From NCBI GenBank assembly GCA_963204785.1, contig CAUJHG010000039.1, positions 24,469 to 88,468 on the forward strand: a stretch of 64,000 bases of DNA, given 5' to 3'. The stretch is from Pseudomonadota bacterium. GTDB lineage: Bacteria > Pseudomonadota > Gammaproteobacteria > Burkholderiales > Burkholderiaceae_E. Of this stretch, positions 20,093 through 30,077 are shown in pieces. The stretch's first letter is position 1. Each line of letters starts with the position of its first letter. The notes beneath the pieces were generated by a model that saw nothing but the letters and a program-made list of their open reading frames with translations, did not search any database and was not told the origin of the DNA. The translations under genes and the position numbers were made by a program.

Positions 20093-21400
20093 TCAGCGCG
20101 TCGATTCGCGGTCGCGCGAACGCAGGTCCTCGCGAGCCCGCGAGGCCTCGGCGGCAGGACGCGGGGCAGCCGCAGCGGTCGACGCCGGCGCCGCTGCCAC
20201 GGCGCGCCCGGGCTCGGCCCCCGAGGACTGCTGCACCAGCTTGTCCAGCGGCAGGTAGAGCAGGTTGCTGCCCGAGCGTGATTCGACGTAGACCTTGCTC
20301 GTATTGGAGAAGACCTGCTGCATCGTCTCGAGGTACATGCGGTCGCGGGTGACCCGGGGCGCCTTCGCGTACTCGGCCAGCACCTGGCGGAAGCGTGCGG
20401 CGTCGCCCTCTGCAGTGGCCACCACCCGCTCGCGATAGGCCTCGGACTCCTGGCCAAGGCGGGCGGCGGTGCCGCTGGCGCGCGGGATCACGTCGTTGGC
20501 GTAGGCGCGGCCCTCGTTGATCAGGCGCTCGCGGTCCTGCGCCGCCTTGTTGGCGTCCTCGAAGGCGGCCTGCACCTCCTCGGGGGGCTGGGCCTGCTGG
20601 ATCGTCACGTCGACGATGGTCACGCCGGCCTTGTAGCGGTCGACGATCGACTGCATCAGCTGGCGGGCGTCCTTGGCCACCGCCTCCTTCTCCTCGTACA
20701 GGACCTGGTCGATCCCGCGGCGCCCGACGATCTCGCGCATCGCGGCCTCGGCGCCCTGCCGGATCAGCTCGTCCGGAGCCGGACCCGGGTTGTTGTTGAA
20801 CAGCCAGGCGACGGGATCGCTGAGCCGGTACTGGACCGCGAACTGCATGTCGACGATGCTCTGGTCCTGCGTGAGCATCAGCGATTCCTTCAGTGACTTG
20901 TTGCGCACGTTGCCGCGGTAGCCGATCTCGATCTGGCGCAGCTGCTGGACGTTGACCAGTTCGTGGGACTCGATCGGGTACGGCATGCGCCAGGTGAAGC
21001 CCGCGCGCTCGTTCACGTACTTGAACTCGCCGAAGCGCAGGATCGCCGCCGCCTGGCCTTCCGGGACGATGTAGAAGCCGCTGCCCAGCCAGAGCAGCAC
21101 CGCCACGAGCACGAGCAGCCCTGCCCCCTTGCCGGCGCCCTTCAGCGAGGGGCCCCTGTCGAAGCCACCGCCCCCGGGAGGGCCCGAGGGCGAGGGACCA
21201 CCCGGACGCCGGCCGAAGAGGCCGTTGAGGCGCCGGTTGAAGTCGCGCCAGAGCTCGTCGAGATCGGGCGGACCGTCACCGGACTGCCGCGGGCGCTGGC
21301 GTCGGTCGTCGTCGTTTCCGCCGGACCCCTGGCCGCGGCCCCAGCCCGGGTCGTTCAGCGAGAAGATCCTGCCAATCGCATGCCGCATCATGGAAACCAT
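20093..21400 (-). CDS. hflK: HflK, SPFH-domain regulator of the FtsH protease
   Basis: Partner of HflC. The approximately 435-aa protein has a Gly/Pro/Arg-rich cytoplasmic N-terminus (FSLNDPGWGRGQGSGG, DLDELWRDFNRRLNGLFG), a single membrane helix (GLLVLVAVLLWLGSGFYIV), the SPFH domain (GQAAAILRFGEFKYV, PDELIRQGAEAAMREIVG) and an Ala/Arg-rich tail. Three closely spaced in-frame ATGs exist (21400, 21391, 21388), none with a good ribosome site. The first is used because it is nearest the hflX stop (7 bases), but MRHAIGRIFSLND at 21388 is equally plausible. Confidence 0.93.
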   Translation of the reverse strand: MVSMMRHAIGRIFSLNDPGWGRGQGSGGNDDDRRQRPRQSGDGPPDLDELWRDFNRRLNGLFGRRPGGPSPSGPPGGGGFDRGPSLKGAGKGAGLLVLVAVLLWLGSGFYIVPEGQAAAILRFGEFKYVNERAGFTWRMPYPIESHELVNVQQLRQIEIGYRGNVRNKSLKESLMLTQDQSIVDMQFAVQYRLSDPVAWLFNNNPGPAPDELIRQGAEAAMREIVGRRGIDQVLYEEKEAVAKDARQLMQSIVDRYKAGVTIVDVTIQQAQPPEEVQAAFEDANKAAQDRERLINEGRAYANDVIPRASGTAARLGQESEAYRERVVATAEGDAARFRQVLAEYAKAPRVTRDRMYLETMQQVFSNTSKVYVESRSGSNLLYLPLDKLVQQSSGAEPGRAVAAAPASTAAAAPRPAAEASRAREDLRSRDRESTR

Positions 21401-21407
21401 CGAGGAA

Positions 21408-22637
21408 TCAGGAGGCACCGGCCCCGAAGGCTCCGACGCGGGCTGCGCAAACCACAACCGGTTGAGTGTCGGCGCCGTGCTCCGCATCGGCGACAGCGCC
21501 GGCGGGGTTTTCGAGATGTGGCGCGGCACCTTGCCCGCCGGACCTGTGCGCAGCCGCCCGCTCGGCCAGGAGCGCGCGCAACGCATCCAGGCCGGCGCCT
21601 GTGCGGGCGCTCAGCCACAAACGGTCGATCTTACCACAGGGGTCAAGCCCCACCTCGGGCGCCAGACCGGCGAGGTCCGCCTTGTTGTAGACGAGGATGG
21701 TCGGCACCTCGGCCGCACCGATCTCCTCGAGCACCCGCTCAACCTGTTCGATCTGCTCGTTGCGGTCCGGCGCCGAGGCATCGACCACGTGCAGCAGCAG
21801 GTCGGCCTGCGCGGTCTCCTCGAGCGTCGCCCGGAAGGCTTCGACCAGCTGGTGCGGCAGCTCGCGCACGAAGCCGACGGTGTCCGACAGCACGACGGTC
21901 TCGCCGCCGGGCAGGCGCAGGCGCCGGGTCAGGGTGTCCAGCGTGGCGAAGAGCTGATCGGCAGTGAAGGTGCCGGCGCCGGTCAGCGCGTTGAACAGGG
22001 TGGACTTGCCTGCGTTCGTGTAGCCGACCAGCGACACCGTGAAGGCCTCGTTGCGCGCCCGGGCGCGGCGCCGCGTGCGGCGCTGACGCTCGAGCCTGGC
22101 CAGCCGCTGGCGCAGCTGCCGGGCCTTGGAGTCGAGCATCCTGCGATCGAGCTCGATCTGCTTCTCCCCCGGGCCGCCGCGCTGGCCGATGCCGCCGCGC
22201 TGGCGCTCCAGGTGGGTCCAGCCCCGCACCAGGCGGGTGAGCTGGTGCTCGATCCGCGCGAGCTCGACCTGCAGCTTGCCTTCACTGCTGCGGGCGCGCT
22301 GGGCGAAGATGTCGAGGATCAGCTCGGTGCGATCGAGCACGGGCACGCCCCACAGCCGGCTCAGGTTGCGCTGCTGGATCGGCGACAGCGGGTTGTCGAA
22401 GATGACGAAGCCGATTTCCTCGGCCTGGATGCGGGCGCCGAGCTCCTCGGCCTTGCCGGCGCCCATGGACAGCGCCGCGTCCGGTCGCGCACGGCGCAGC
22501 GCGACACGATCGACCGGAAGATAGCCGGCGGAGACCGCCAGCGCGCAGATCTCGTCGAGGGATTGCCCGCCCGCAGGCGCCGACCCGAAGGTGACGCCGA
22601 CGATCAGGGCTCGGTCGGAAACAGGTGAGTTGCTCAG
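21408..22637 (-). CDS. hflX: Ribosome-associated GTPase HflX (non-canonical start)
   Basis: A GTPase that binds the 50S subunit and rescues stalled ribosomes. The G-domain motifs are G1 [10 protein letters not shown]3 DTVGF and G4 NKAD, preceded by the HflX-specific glycine-rich [16 protein letters not shown]. The family's conserved N-terminus is fully present ([15 protein letters not shown], then [14 protein letters not shown] and [14 protein letters not shown]), but I find no ATG, GTG or TTG in frame for at least 240 bases before it. The first standard start is an internal ATG at 22466, which would delete about 57 conserved residues. A CTG at 22637-22635 overlaps the hfq stop (CTGA) exactly where an ATGA overlap would be expected, giving 409 aa against about 426 in E. 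coli. I use that CTG, with the start uncertain. A base error in the assembly is the main alternative. Confidence 0.88.
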   Translation of the reverse strand: MSNSPVSDRALIVGVTFGSAPAGGQSLDEICALAVSAGYLPVDRVALRRARPDAALSMGAGKAEELGARIQAEEIGFVIFDNPLSPIQQRNLSRLWGVPVLDRTELILDIFAQRARSSEGKLQVELARIEHQLTRLVRGWTHLERQRGGIGQRGGPGEKQIELDRRMLDSKARQLRQRLARLERQRRTRRRARARNEAFTVSLVGYTNAGKSTLFNALTGAGTFTADQLFATLDTLTRRLRLPGGETVVLSDTVGFVRELPHQLVEAFRATLEETAQADLLLHVVDASAPDRNEQIEQVERVLEEIGAAEVPTILVYNKADLAGLAPEVGLDPCGKIDRLWLSARTGAGLDALRALLAERAAAHRSGGQGAAPHLENPAGAVADAEHGADTQPVVVCAARVGAFGAGAS

Positions 22638-22870
22638 CTTTCGGGGCTCTCGTGCTGGAAGTTGACTGCTCGCGCAGGCACCACGGTGGAGATCGCGTGC
22701 TTGTAGACCATCTGGGTGACGGTATTGCGCAGCAGGACGACATACTGGTCGAAGGACTCGACGTGCCCTTGCAGCTTGATGCCGTTGACCAGGTAGACGG
22801 ACACGGGAACGTGCTCCTTGCGAAGCATGTTCAGGAAGGGGTCTTGTAGCTGCTGCCCTTTGTTGCTCAT
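22634..22870 (-). CDS. hfq: RNA chaperone Hfq
   Basis: An Sm-like hexameric protein that pairs small RNAs with mRNAs. The 78-aa protein begins [20 protein letters not shown] (Sm1 motif and proximal RNA face) and contains [20 protein letters not shown] and the Sm2 motif [14 protein letters not shown], with only a short tail afterwards, as in betaproteobacteria. ATG at 22870 follows GGAG by 6 bases. It lies between der and hflX, as in many proteobacteria, and its stop overlaps the proposed hflX start. Confidence 0.97.
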   Translation of the reverse strand: MSNKGQQLQDPFLNMLRKEHVPVSVYLVNGIKLQGHVESFDQYVVLLRNTVTQMVYKHAISTVVPARAVNFQHESPES

Positions 22871-22947
22871 CGCGGCTCCGGTGATCGATGCAGGTAGTGT
22901 CGGGGCATTACCGGCGGTTTCAAGGGGCTTCGCGCCCCCGGACGGGC

Positions 22948-22953
22948 AATATA
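22948..22953 (-). promoter_or_regulatory. Possible -10 element upstream of hfq
   Basis: TATATT on the minus strand lies in the 158-base der-hfq gap, about 78 bases before the hfq start. It is one of very few AT-rich hexamers nearby. No convincing -35 is present. A small GGGGC/GCCCC hairpin at 22924-22938 lies between it and hfq. Confidence 0.25.
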
Positions 22954-23028
22954 CCCGCAATATCGCAGCGCGGCGGGGACGGCGCGCCGCGGGCGGACCG
23001 GAGCGGCGCGCGAGGATCGGCCGCGGCC

Positions 23029-24498
23029 TCAGGGAGCGTAGGGATTGTCCGTCGTGCGGAACTCGATGCGCAGCGGCGTCCCCTCCAGCGAGAACTGCTC
23101 GCGGAACCAGGACTCCAGGTAGCGCCGGTAGGTGTCGGGCACCGCGTCCAGCGAACTGCCGTGGATCACGACGATCGGGGGATTCTGTCCGCCCTGGTGC
23201 GCGTAGCGCAGCTTCGGGCGGCGCGGGCCGCGCCGCGGTGGCTGCTGGCGCTGCACGGCCTCGAGCAGCGCCCGGGTCAGCTTCGGCGTGGGCAGCTTGC
23301 GCATCGCAGCGGCAAAGGCATCGTCGACCGAGCGCATCAGCGCACCGAGGCCGCTGCCATGCAGCGCGGAGATGTAGTGCACTCTTGCGAAGCGCAGGAA
23401 CTGCAGCCGGCGCTCGAGATCCGACTTCAGCCGCTCGCGCTGGTCGGCGTCGAGCGCGTCCCACTTGTTGACGGCGACCACCACCGAGCGCCCCGCCTCG
23501 AGGATGTAGCCGGCGATGTTCGCGTCCTGGTCGGCGACGCCTTCGCGCGCATCGAGCATCAGCACGCAGACGTTGCAGTCCTCGATCGCCTGCAGGGTCT
23601 TGACCACCGAGAACTTCTCGACCAGGTCGGTGACCTTGCCGCGGCGGCGCACCCCGGCAGTGTCGATCAGCGTGTAGGGCTTGCGGCCGCGCTCGAAGTC
23701 GATCTCGACCGCATCGCGCGTGGTGCCCGGCTGGTCGTAGGCGATCAGCCGCTCCTCGCCGAGCAGCGCGTTGATCAGCGTGGACTTGCCGGCGTTGGGC
23801 CTGCCCACCACCGCGACCCGCACACGGCGCGACCCACGGGCCTGCGCCTGTCCGTCCGCCGGCCGCTCCGCTGTGGCCGCGCCCTCGCCTGCGCCTGCAT
23901 CGCCGGCCCCGGCGGCAGTTCCCGCGGGCTCTCCGATCGGGCTCTCGGGCGCCGGGATCGTCGCGTCGTCGCAGGCCTCCGGTTCCGGGCCTGCGTGCCC
24001 GACGAAGGGTTCGAGCGCGATCTCGGCCAGTTCCCGCACCCCGTCGCCGTGGGCTGCGGAGATCACCAGCGGTTCGCCCAGCCCGAGCTCGTGGAATTCC
24101 GCCGCCACGGTTTCGCGGCGCATGCCCTCGGCCTTGTTGACCGCGACCAGGATGCGCCGCGCGCTGCGCCGCAGTTCGACGCCGATCTCGCGATCGTGGG
24201 CGGTCAGCCCCTGGCGGCCGTCGACCACGAAGATCACCACGTCCGCCTCGAGCACTGCCTGGCGTGCCTGGCGGGCCATCTCGACCTCGATCCCCTCCTT
24301 GGCCACCGGCTCGAAGCCGCCGGTGTCGATCACGATGCTGGGGATTGCGCCGAGCCGGCCGCGGCCGTAGTGCCGGTCGCGCGTCAGCCCCGGCCGGTCG
24401 GCGACCAGCGCGGCGCGGCTGCGCGTCAGGCGGTTGAAGAGCGTCGACTTGCCGACGTTGGGGCGTCCGACGAGGGCGACGACTGGCAGGCGACTCAC
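23029..24498 (-). CDS. der: Ribosome biogenesis GTPase Der (double G domain)
   Basis: Has two tandem GTPase domains needed for 50S assembly. The first shows [14 protein letters not shown] and NKAEG; the second shows [19 protein letters not shown] and NKWD. A KH-like C-terminal domain ends with [20 protein letters not shown] and [11 protein letters not shown]. The linker between the G domains (about residues 170-230) is unusually long and rich in Ala, Gly, Glu and Pro; the family usually has a shorter acidic linker. At 489 aa it is correspondingly somewhat long. The start is GTG at 24498 after GGAAG. It is in the bamB-der pair conserved in proteobacteria. Confidence 0.96.
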   Translation of the reverse strand: MSRLPVVALVGRPNVGKSTLFNRLTRSRAALVADRPGLTRDRHYGRGRLGAIPSIVIDTGGFEPVAKEGIEVEMARQARQAVLEADVVIFVVDGRQGLTAHDREIGVELRRSARRILVAVNKAEGMRRETVAAEFHELGLGEPLVISAAHGDGVRELAEIALEPFVGHAGPEPEACDDATIPAPESPIGEPAGTAAGAGDAGAGEGAATAERPADGQAQARGSRRVRVAVVGRPNAGKSTLINALLGEERLIAYDQPGTTRDAVEIDFERGRKPYTLIDTAGVRRRGKVTDLVEKFSVVKTLQAIEDCNVCVLMLDAREGVADQDANIAGYILEAGRSVVVAVNKWDALDADQRERLKSDLERRLQFLRFARVHYISALHGSGLGALMRSVDDAFAAAMRKLPTPKLTRALLEAVQRQQPPRRGPRRPKLRYAHQGGQNPPIVVIHGSSLDAVPDTYRRYLESWFREQFSLEGTPLRIEFRTTDNPYAP

Positions 24499-24510
24499 GG
24501 TTCGAGGCTT

Positions 24511-24550
24511 CCGGATGCAGGCTGCAGCGGCATCCGGGCGCGCCGGATGC
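24511..24550. repeat. Inverted repeat in the bamB-der gap
   Basis: CCGGATGC (24511-24518) and its complement GCATCCGG (24530-24537) form an 8-bp stem with an 11-base loop. A third CCGGATGC copy follows at 24543-24550. It occupies most of the 70-base gap between bamB and der and could reduce read-through or form alternative stems. Confidence 0.4.
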
Positions 24551-24568
24551 GGTCACTGCCGCGCTGGA

Positions 24569-25735
24569 CTAGTCTAGGCTGATGCCGACCACCGCACCGG
24601 CGCTGGTCTGGACGATCGCGCTGCGCCCTGCCGCCACCGGGGGCGAGACGACCGCACTGCCATCGGTGGCGAAGCGGCCCGCGATCGCGCCGTCGGAGCG
24701 CGACACCAGGTGCACCAGCCCCTGCGAGTCGCCCACCACCAGCACGGGCCCGAGCGACAGCGGTGCCGACAGCCCGCGGCCCGACAGGCCGTCCTGGCGC
24801 CACAGGCTCGCGCCGCTGCGCGAGTAGGCGTGCAGGCGATCGCGATCGTCGATCGCCGCCACCATGCTCGCGTCGACGTCGATCCCGCCCGCAGCCTTCA
24901 GTTCGCGCGACCACTGCGCGCGCCCGCTGGGTGCGTCGAAGCAGGCCAGCCGCCCCTGGAAGCTCGCGGCGCAGACCTCGCGGCCGCTGACCAGCGGCGA
25001 GCCGAGCACGTCGGCGATCCGCTCGATCTCGGTGGCGCCACGCGGCTGCGAGACCGTCGCCTCCCAGCGCAGCGCGCCGGACTCGATGCTCAGCGAGACC
25101 AGCCGGCCCCCCGGCATCCCGACGTAGATCGCATCCGGCGCGATCGCCACCGAGGCGGTCTGGCGCAGCACCAGCGGCGGGTTCTGGCGCTGGAATGACC
25201 ACCGGCGCCGGCCGCTGTCGGCGTCGAAGGCAGTGATCCGGTTGTCGCTGCTGCGCACGACCACCAGCCCCATGCCGACCGCAGGCACCGTGACCGCCTC
25301 CCCGCCCAGTTGCGCGCTCCAGCGCCGCTCGCCCCGTGCGTCGAAGGCGAGCAGCGCGCCGTCGCGCGCGGCGACGACCACGACGTCCCCGTCGCTGCCG
25401 ACGCCGGCCGACAGGCGCCTGCCTGTGTCGGTCTTCCAGAGCAGCCCGCCGGTGGCAGGATCGATGCGCGCGATCGTTCCCGCGGCCGTGGCGACGAAGA
25501 CGCTGCCCGCGGCCGACACCGGCGCGAAACCCGGCCCGGCGGGGCCCAGCCGCAGGCTCCAGGCCTGGGTGGCAGCGACCCGTGCGGTGATCGCCGGGGG
25601 CTCGGGAATCTTGCCCGAGTCGCCTGACCAGGGCCAGAAGCTGCCGCAGCCGGCCAGCGCGAGCGCCCCGGCGACCAGCAGCGCCCTGCGCCCGGCCGCC
25701 AGCGCGCGGGCAGCCTCGAAGGCGAGCGCCCTCAT
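24569..25735 (-). CDS. bamB: Outer membrane assembly lipoprotein BamB
   Basis: The beta-propeller lipoprotein of the BAM complex, which inserts outer-membrane proteins. A signal peptide ends at the lipobox LALAGC (Cys about residue 30). Repeated PQQ-type blades follow, for example ATAAGTIARIDPATGGLLWKT, DGALLAFDARGERRWS and DNRITAFDADSGRRRWS. The protein is 388 aa, close to E. coli BamB (392). The start overlaps the stop of the upstream YfgM-like gene by 4 bases (ATGA), and der follows, reproducing the yfgM-bamB-der order. Confidence 0.95.
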   Translation of the reverse strand: MRALAFEAARALAAGRRALLVAGALALAGCGSFWPWSGDSGKIPEPPAITARVAATQAWSLRLGPAGPGFAPVSAAGSVFVATAAGTIARIDPATGGLLWKTDTGRRLSAGVGSDGDVVVVAARDGALLAFDARGERRWSAQLGGEAVTVPAVGMGLVVVRSSDNRITAFDADSGRRRWSFQRQNPPLVLRQTASVAIAPDAIYVGMPGGRLVSLSIESGALRWEATVSQPRGATEIERIADVLGSPLVSGREVCAASFQGRLACFDAPSGRAQWSRELKAAGGIDVDASMVAAIDDRDRLHAYSRSGASLWRQDGLSGRGLSAPLSLGPVLVVGDSQGLVHLVSRSDGAIAGRFATDGSAVVSPPVAAGRSAIVQTSAGAVVGISLD

Positions 25736-26370
25736 GCGCCGGCTCCACCCAGGGCGTCGAGCTTGATCTCCACCACCGCGCGCAGCGGGCTGCGTGGCGG
25801 CAGGCTGGCGAGCGCCTGCTGCCACGCGGCACGCGCCTCGTCGGTCTTGCCCTGTGCAAACAGCAGGTCGCCACGACGGTCTGCGTACGCGGCGGCGAAC
25901 GCGCCTGCCTCGTTCATCGGCAGCAGCGCGAGCCCCGCGTCGTAGTCCTTCTCGTCCAGCAGCAGCCCGGCAAGGCGGATGCGCGCCAGATGCGCGTATT
26001 CCTGGTCGCTGCCCCTGGAGGCGGCCCACTCGAGGGGCGGCTTCGCTGCCTCGAGGTCACCCGCATCGGCGTGGACCTTCGCGGCCAGCAGCGCGCCCAT
26101 CTGCGCATAGATGGTGCCGCCGTACTGCTCGAACAGCGTGCCGGCCACCTGCGAGACCTTCGCGGGGTCCTTCGCCGCCGCGGCAACGCGCAGTTCCTCG
26201 TAGACTGCCGAGGCCGCTGCCGACTGTCGTGCCTGGTACCAGCCCCAGCCGCGGTAGGCGGCAAACGCGAGCAGCACGACGGTCAGCAGCGTCATCAGGA
26301 AGTTGCCGTAGCGCTTCCAGAAGGCCTTCAGTTCCTCGAGCTGTTCCTGTTCCTGCAAGTCGTAGGCCAT
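25732..26370 (-). CDS. yfgM: YfgM-like TPR membrane protein
   Basis: A 212-aa protein with a short cytoplasmic N-terminus (AYDLQEQEQLEELKAFWKRYG), one membrane helix (about residues 24-40, LMTLLTVVLLAFAAYRGW) and a TPR-like periplasmic domain (AGDLEAAKPPLEWAA, DEKDYDAGLALL, QGKTDEARAAWQQAL). YfgM is an inner-membrane protein associated with the SecYEG translocon and periplasmic chaperones. ATG at 26370 follows a GGGAG/GAGG site, 77 bases downstream of hisS. Confidence 0.9.
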   Translation of the reverse strand: MAYDLQEQEQLEELKAFWKRYGNFLMTLLTVVLLAFAAYRGWGWYQARQSAAASAVYEELRVAAAAKDPAKVSQVAGTLFEQYGGTIYAQMGALLAAKVHADAGDLEAAKPPLEWAASRGSDQEYAHLARIRLAGLLLDEKDYDAGLALLPMNEAGAFAAAYADRRGDLLFAQGKTDEARAAWQQALASLPPRSPLRAVVEIKLDALGGAGA

Positions 26371-26447
26371 TGCCTCACGCTCCCGTCAGATTGTGCGTTC
26401 CTCGTGCGCTGCGCCCGCGACCTGCGCAGGCCGCGCGCATCCGGTTC

Positions 26448-27737
26448 TCAGCCCTCGTCGCGCACCCGCTCGACGATCGCCTCGGTCAGCCGCCCGAGCG
26501 GCACCCGGAACTGGCGAGCGTCCGCAGCCTGCCCATCGTCGGCGCGCAGCCACTTGAGCGTCGCCTCGCCGGCGGCGATCTCGTCGTCGCCCAGCACCAC
26601 GGCCACGAATGCGCCGCTGGCATCCGCGCGCCGGAACTGGGCCTTGAAGCTGCCCCCGCCGCAGTGCATCACGACGTCGAGTCCGGTGTCGCGCAGCCGC
26701 TCGGCTGCCTGGAAGGCTGCGAGCTCGGCCTGCGCGCCCTGATGGACCACGTACACGTCGCAGGACGCCTCGGCGCCTTGCGGCTCGGCGCGGCGCATCA
26801 GCTCGATCACCCGCTCGACCCCGAGCGCGAAGCCGCAGGCGGGGGTCGGCCGGCCGCCGAGCATCTCGACCAGCGGATCATAACGACCGCCGCCGCAGAT
26901 CGTCAGGCCGTCGACCACCCACTCGAACACCGTGAGGTTGTAGTAGTCGAGCCCGCGCACCAGCCTGGGGTTGATCCGGTAAGGCAGGTTCTGCGCGCGC
27001 AGCAGCGCCTGCAGGCGGTCGAAGTGGGCGAGCGACTCCTCGCCGAGGAAGGCGATCAGCTTCGGGGCCGCCTCGACCAGCGCCTGCATCGCAGGGTTCT
27101 TGGTGTCGAGGATGCGCAGCGGATTGCTGTGCAGGCGCCGGCGCGCGTCCTCGTCGAGCTGGTCGGCATTGGCCTCGAGGTAGGCGATCAGCGCCTCGCG
27201 ATGCGCGTGCCGCTCCTGCGACTGCCCCAGCGAGTTGATCTCGAGCTGCACTCCGGGCAGGCCGAGATCGTCCCACAGCCGCTGGCACAGCAGGATCACC
27301 TCGGCATCGGCGTCGGGGCCGCCGAAGCCCAGCGCCTCGGCGCCCACCTGGTGGAACTGGCGGTAGCGCCCTTTCTGCGGGCGCTCATGACGGAACATCG
27401 GCCCGGTGTACCAGAGCCGCCGGGGGCCGTCGTAGGTGAGATTGTGCTCGATGGCCGCGCGCACCACGCCCGCGGTGCACTCCGGGCGCAGCGTGAGCGC
27501 CTCCCCGTTGAGCGAGTCCGTGAACGAGTACATCTCCTTCTCGACGATGTCGGTGACTTCGCCGATTCCGCGCACGAACAACCGGGTCTGCTCGACGATC
27601 GGGGTGCGGATCCGCTGGTAGCCGTAGCCCCGCATGCAGGCGGCGACCACGTCCTCGAGCCTGCGCCAGTGCGCCTCGTCGGCGGGCAGCACGTCGTTCA
27701 TGCCGCGTACGCCGCGGATCTTCTCGGTCTTGCTCAT
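26448..27737 (-). CDS. hisS: Histidyl-tRNA synthetase
   Basis: A class II synthetase charging tRNA-His. Motif 1 begins the fold at [16 protein letters not shown]; motif 2 is near [19 protein letters not shown]; histidine-binding motifs include [13 protein letters not shown] and [13 protein letters not shown]; motif 3 is [13 protein letters not shown]. The anticodon-binding domain forms the C-terminus. 429 aa agrees with the family. The ATG overlaps the ispG stop by 4 bases. Confidence 0.97.
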   Translation of the reverse strand: MSKTEKIRGVRGMNDVLPADEAHWRRLEDVVAACMRGYGYQRIRTPIVEQTRLFVRGIGEVTDIVEKEMYSFTDSLNGEALTLRPECTAGVVRAAIEHNLTYDGPRRLWYTGPMFRHERPQKGRYRQFHQVGAEALGFGGPDADAEVILLCQRLWDDLGLPGVQLEINSLGQSQERHAHREALIAYLEANADQLDEDARRRLHSNPLRILDTKNPAMQALVEAAPKLIAFLGEESLAHFDRLQALLRAQNLPYRINPRLVRGLDYYNLTVFEWVVDGLTICGGGRYDPLVEMLGGRPTPACGFALGVERVIELMRRAEPQGAEASCDVYVVHQGAQAELAAFQAAERLRDTGLDVVMHCGGGSFKAQFRRADASGAFVAVVLGDDEIAAGEATLKWLRADDGQAADARQFRVPLGRLTEAIVERVRDEG

Positions 27738-29065
27738 TGCTGCCCTGCCGGTGTGGCCGCGCCGTAGCGCCGCGCCACGTAGTCGTCGACGATCGCCTGG
27801 AATTCCTCGGCGATCCGGTCGCCCTTCAAGGTGACGGTGCGCTGACCATCGACGAAGACCGGCGCCACCGGCGCCTCGCCCGAGCCGGGCAGCGAGATCC
27901 CGATGTCCGCGTGCCGGCTCTCGCCGGGGCCGTTGACCACGCAGCCCATCACCGCCACCTGCATCGACCCCACGCCCGGATACTGCCTGCGCCACTGCGG
28001 CATGCGCTCGCGCAGGTGGCGCTGGATGCGGTCGGCGAGTTCCTGGAAGAAGGTGCTGCTGGTGCGACCGCAACCGGGGCAGGCGATCACCTGCGGAGTG
28101 AAGGCGCGCAGCCCCAGCGCCTGCAGGATCTCCTGCCCGACCACCACCTCGCGCGTGCGATCGCCGTTGGGCTCCGGCGTGAGCGAGATGCGGATCGTGT
28201 CGCCGATGCCCTCCTGCAGCAGCACTGCCAGCGCCGCAGTGGAGGCGACGATCCCCTTGCTGCCCATCCCGGCCTCGGTCAGCCCCAGGTGCAGCGGATA
28301 GTCACAGCGCGCGGAGAGGTCGCGATAGACGGCGATCAGGTCCTGCACGCTCGAGACCTTTGCCGACAGCACGATCGCATCGCCCGGCAGCCCCAGTTCC
28401 TCGGCGCGCTGCGCGCTCTCGATCGCCGACACGACCAGCGCCTCGCGCATCACCTGCGCGGCGTCCCAGGGCATCGCCCGCGCCGCGTTGGCATCCATCA
28501 TCCGCGCAAGCACCGTCTGGTCGAGACTGCCCCAGTTCACCCCGATGCGCACAGGCTTGCCCCAGCGGCAGGCCACCTCGACCATCTGCGCGAAGTTGTC
28601 GTCCCGGCGTTTGCCGCTGCCGACGTTGCCGGGGTTGATCCGGTACTTCGCCAGCGCCTGCGCGCACTCCGGATGCTGCGTGAGCAGCTTGTGGCCGTTG
28701 TAGTGGAAGTCGCCCACCAGCGGCACCTCCAGCCCCATGCGCGCGAGCTGGTCGCGGATCGCCGGCACTGCCGCAGCGGCCTCGGGCGTGTTCACGGTGA
28801 TGCGCACCAGCTCCGAGCCGGCCTGCGCGAGCGCCTTGACCTGGATCGCGGTCGCGATCGGGTCCGCAGTGTCGGTGTTGGTCATCGACTGGACGACCAC
28901 CGGCGCTGAACCGCCGATCGTCACCTGCCGGCTGCCGGCCCGCACCGAGACCGCCCGGGTGGGTCGCCGTGCAAGCGCTCCCGCCGGACAGGGCGAGGGC
29001 CCGGACGCATCCGCCCCGGGACGGACGGAATCGACGGCGGCTGCGCCGTGCTGGATCGTCTTCAT
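27734..29065 (-). CDS. ispG: 4-hydroxy-3-methylbut-2-en-1-yl diphosphate synthase
   Basis: The [4Fe-4S] enzyme of the MEP isoprenoid pathway (also gcpE). The TIM-barrel N-terminal part has [27 protein letters not shown] and YRINPGNVG. The C-terminal iron-sulfur ligands are in CPGCGRT and GCVVNGPGE, which closes with [10 protein letters not shown]. The protein is 443 aa with an N-terminal extension of about 40 residues rich in Ala, Pro and Arg before the conserved domain; a shorter start is possible but no better ribosome site was seen. The neighbouring rodZ and hisS order is the usual one. Confidence 0.95.
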   Translation of the reverse strand: MKTIQHGAAAVDSVRPGADASGPSPCPAGALARRPTRAVSVRAGSRQVTIGGSAPVVVQSMTNTDTADPIATAIQVKALAQAGSELVRITVNTPEAAAAVPAIRDQLARMGLEVPLVGDFHYNGHKLLTQHPECAQALAKYRINPGNVGSGKRRDDNFAQMVEVACRWGKPVRIGVNWGSLDQTVLARMMDANAARAMPWDAAQVMREALVVSAIESAQRAEELGLPGDAIVLSAKVSSVQDLIAVYRDLSARCDYPLHLGLTEAGMGSKGIVASTAALAVLLQEGIGDTIRISLTPEPNGDRTREVVVGQEILQALGLRAFTPQVIACPGCGRTSSTFFQELADRIQRHLRERMPQWRRQYPGVGSMQVAVMGCVVNGPGESRHADIGISLPGSGEAPVAPVFVDGQRTVTLKGDRIAEEFQAIVDDYVARRYGAATPAGQQ

Positions 29066-29108
29066 CGTCGGTGACCGCGGATCCCGGCCCGCGGAGGCTC
29101 CATGGTTC

Positions 29109-30074
29109 TCACGGCAGGTTCAGCCGGGCGACGCTGCCGCGGACGTGAGGAGTGAGATCGAGGGGTCGGCCGGCGAACTCGGCGCGCACGGCGGCCGCAT
29201 TTCCGATCACCAGCGCGGTCGTTCCGTCGATCGGCAGCTCGCGCGTCGACCCGGCCGGCTGGTTGCCCGACACCAGCACCTTGCCGTCGCGCCTGGCCTC
29301 GAGCCAGGCCTCGCGCTCGAAGCTCAGCCGCAGCACCGGGCCGGAGGGGCTCGCGTCGCCGGGCCTGGCTGCGTCTGCCGCCGACGCCGCGGACGCGTCC
29401 GCCGTGGCAGTCCCGGCAGCCTGGCCGGACGGCGCCGGCGCTGCGGGCGCCGATGGCCCGGTCGATTCCGTCGGACCCGCGAGGGCCGGCGGCCCGGGCT
29501 CCGCGGCCGGTGCGCCCTGCCCCGCCGAGCTGCCTGGCTGCTCCGATGCAAGCTGGCCGAGGGAAATCGCCTCGGTGGTCGTTCCGGGCGCACCGCGCTC
29601 GGCGCTCGCCTCGGGCTGCGGGCCCGGGGCGGTCTCGACCGCGTTCTCGCGCGACAGCCAGGAGCCCACTCCGCCCAGGTCGGAGCCGCCGAAGAAGAAG
29701 GCGAGCACGAGCACGCCGGCGGCGAGCAGGAGGATCCAGGCCACGCGGCTGCCGGAGCCGCCGCTGCCGAAGCCGAGCATGCTGCGGCTGGGCAGCGGCT
29801 CGTCCAGCGATGCGGCCGGGCGCAGGTCCGCCGCGTGCAGCGTCGCCGACATCGCCTCGACCAGCGGCTCGACGTCGACCTCGAGCATGCGACCGTAGCC
29901 CCTGAGCACCCCGCGCACGAAGGCCTGCCCGGGAAGCGCGTGCCAGTCGCCGGCCTCCAGCGCGTGCAGCTGCCTCGGGTGCAGCTTCAGCTGGCGCATC
30001 ACGTCCTCGGGCGCGAACCCGCGCGCTTCGCGGGCGGCGATGAGGTCCTGCACGGTGGCAATGCGCTCGGACAC
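29109..30074 (-). CDS. rodZ: RodZ-like cell-shape protein (HTH plus DUF4115)
   Basis: RodZ links MreB filaments to the wall-elongation machinery. The 321-aa protein has an N-terminal cytoplasmic Cro/C1-type HTH (about residues 5-70, [20 protein letters not shown] and [15 protein letters not shown]), one membrane helix (about residues 110-130, [18 protein letters not shown]), a periplasmic Ala/Pro/Ser/Gly-rich spacer and a C-terminal beta domain ([16 protein letters not shown]) of the DUF4115 type. It starts 3 bases after pilW and ends 43 bases before ispG, the normal pilW-rodZ-ispG order. Confidence 0.9.
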   Translation of the reverse strand: MSERIATVQDLIAAREARGFAPEDVMRQLKLHPRQLHALEAGDWHALPGQAFVRGVLRGYGRMLEVDVEPLVEAMSATLHAADLRPAASLDEPLPSRSMLGFGSGGSGSRVAWILLLAAGVLVLAFFFGGSDLGGVGSWLSRENAVETAPGPQPEASAERGAPGTTTEAISLGQLASEQPGSSAGQGAPAAEPGPPALAGPTESTGPSAPAAPAPSGQAAGTATADASAASAADAARPGDASPSGPVLRLSFEREAWLEARRDGKVLVSGNQPAGSTRELPIDGTTALVIGNAAAVRAEFAGRPLDLTPHVRGSVARLNLP

Positions 30075-30077
30075 CGG

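Noticed and set aside
21408..22466. hflX started at the internal ATG 22466
   Set aside because: It would remove the conserved N-terminal domain, which is intact in frame upstream.
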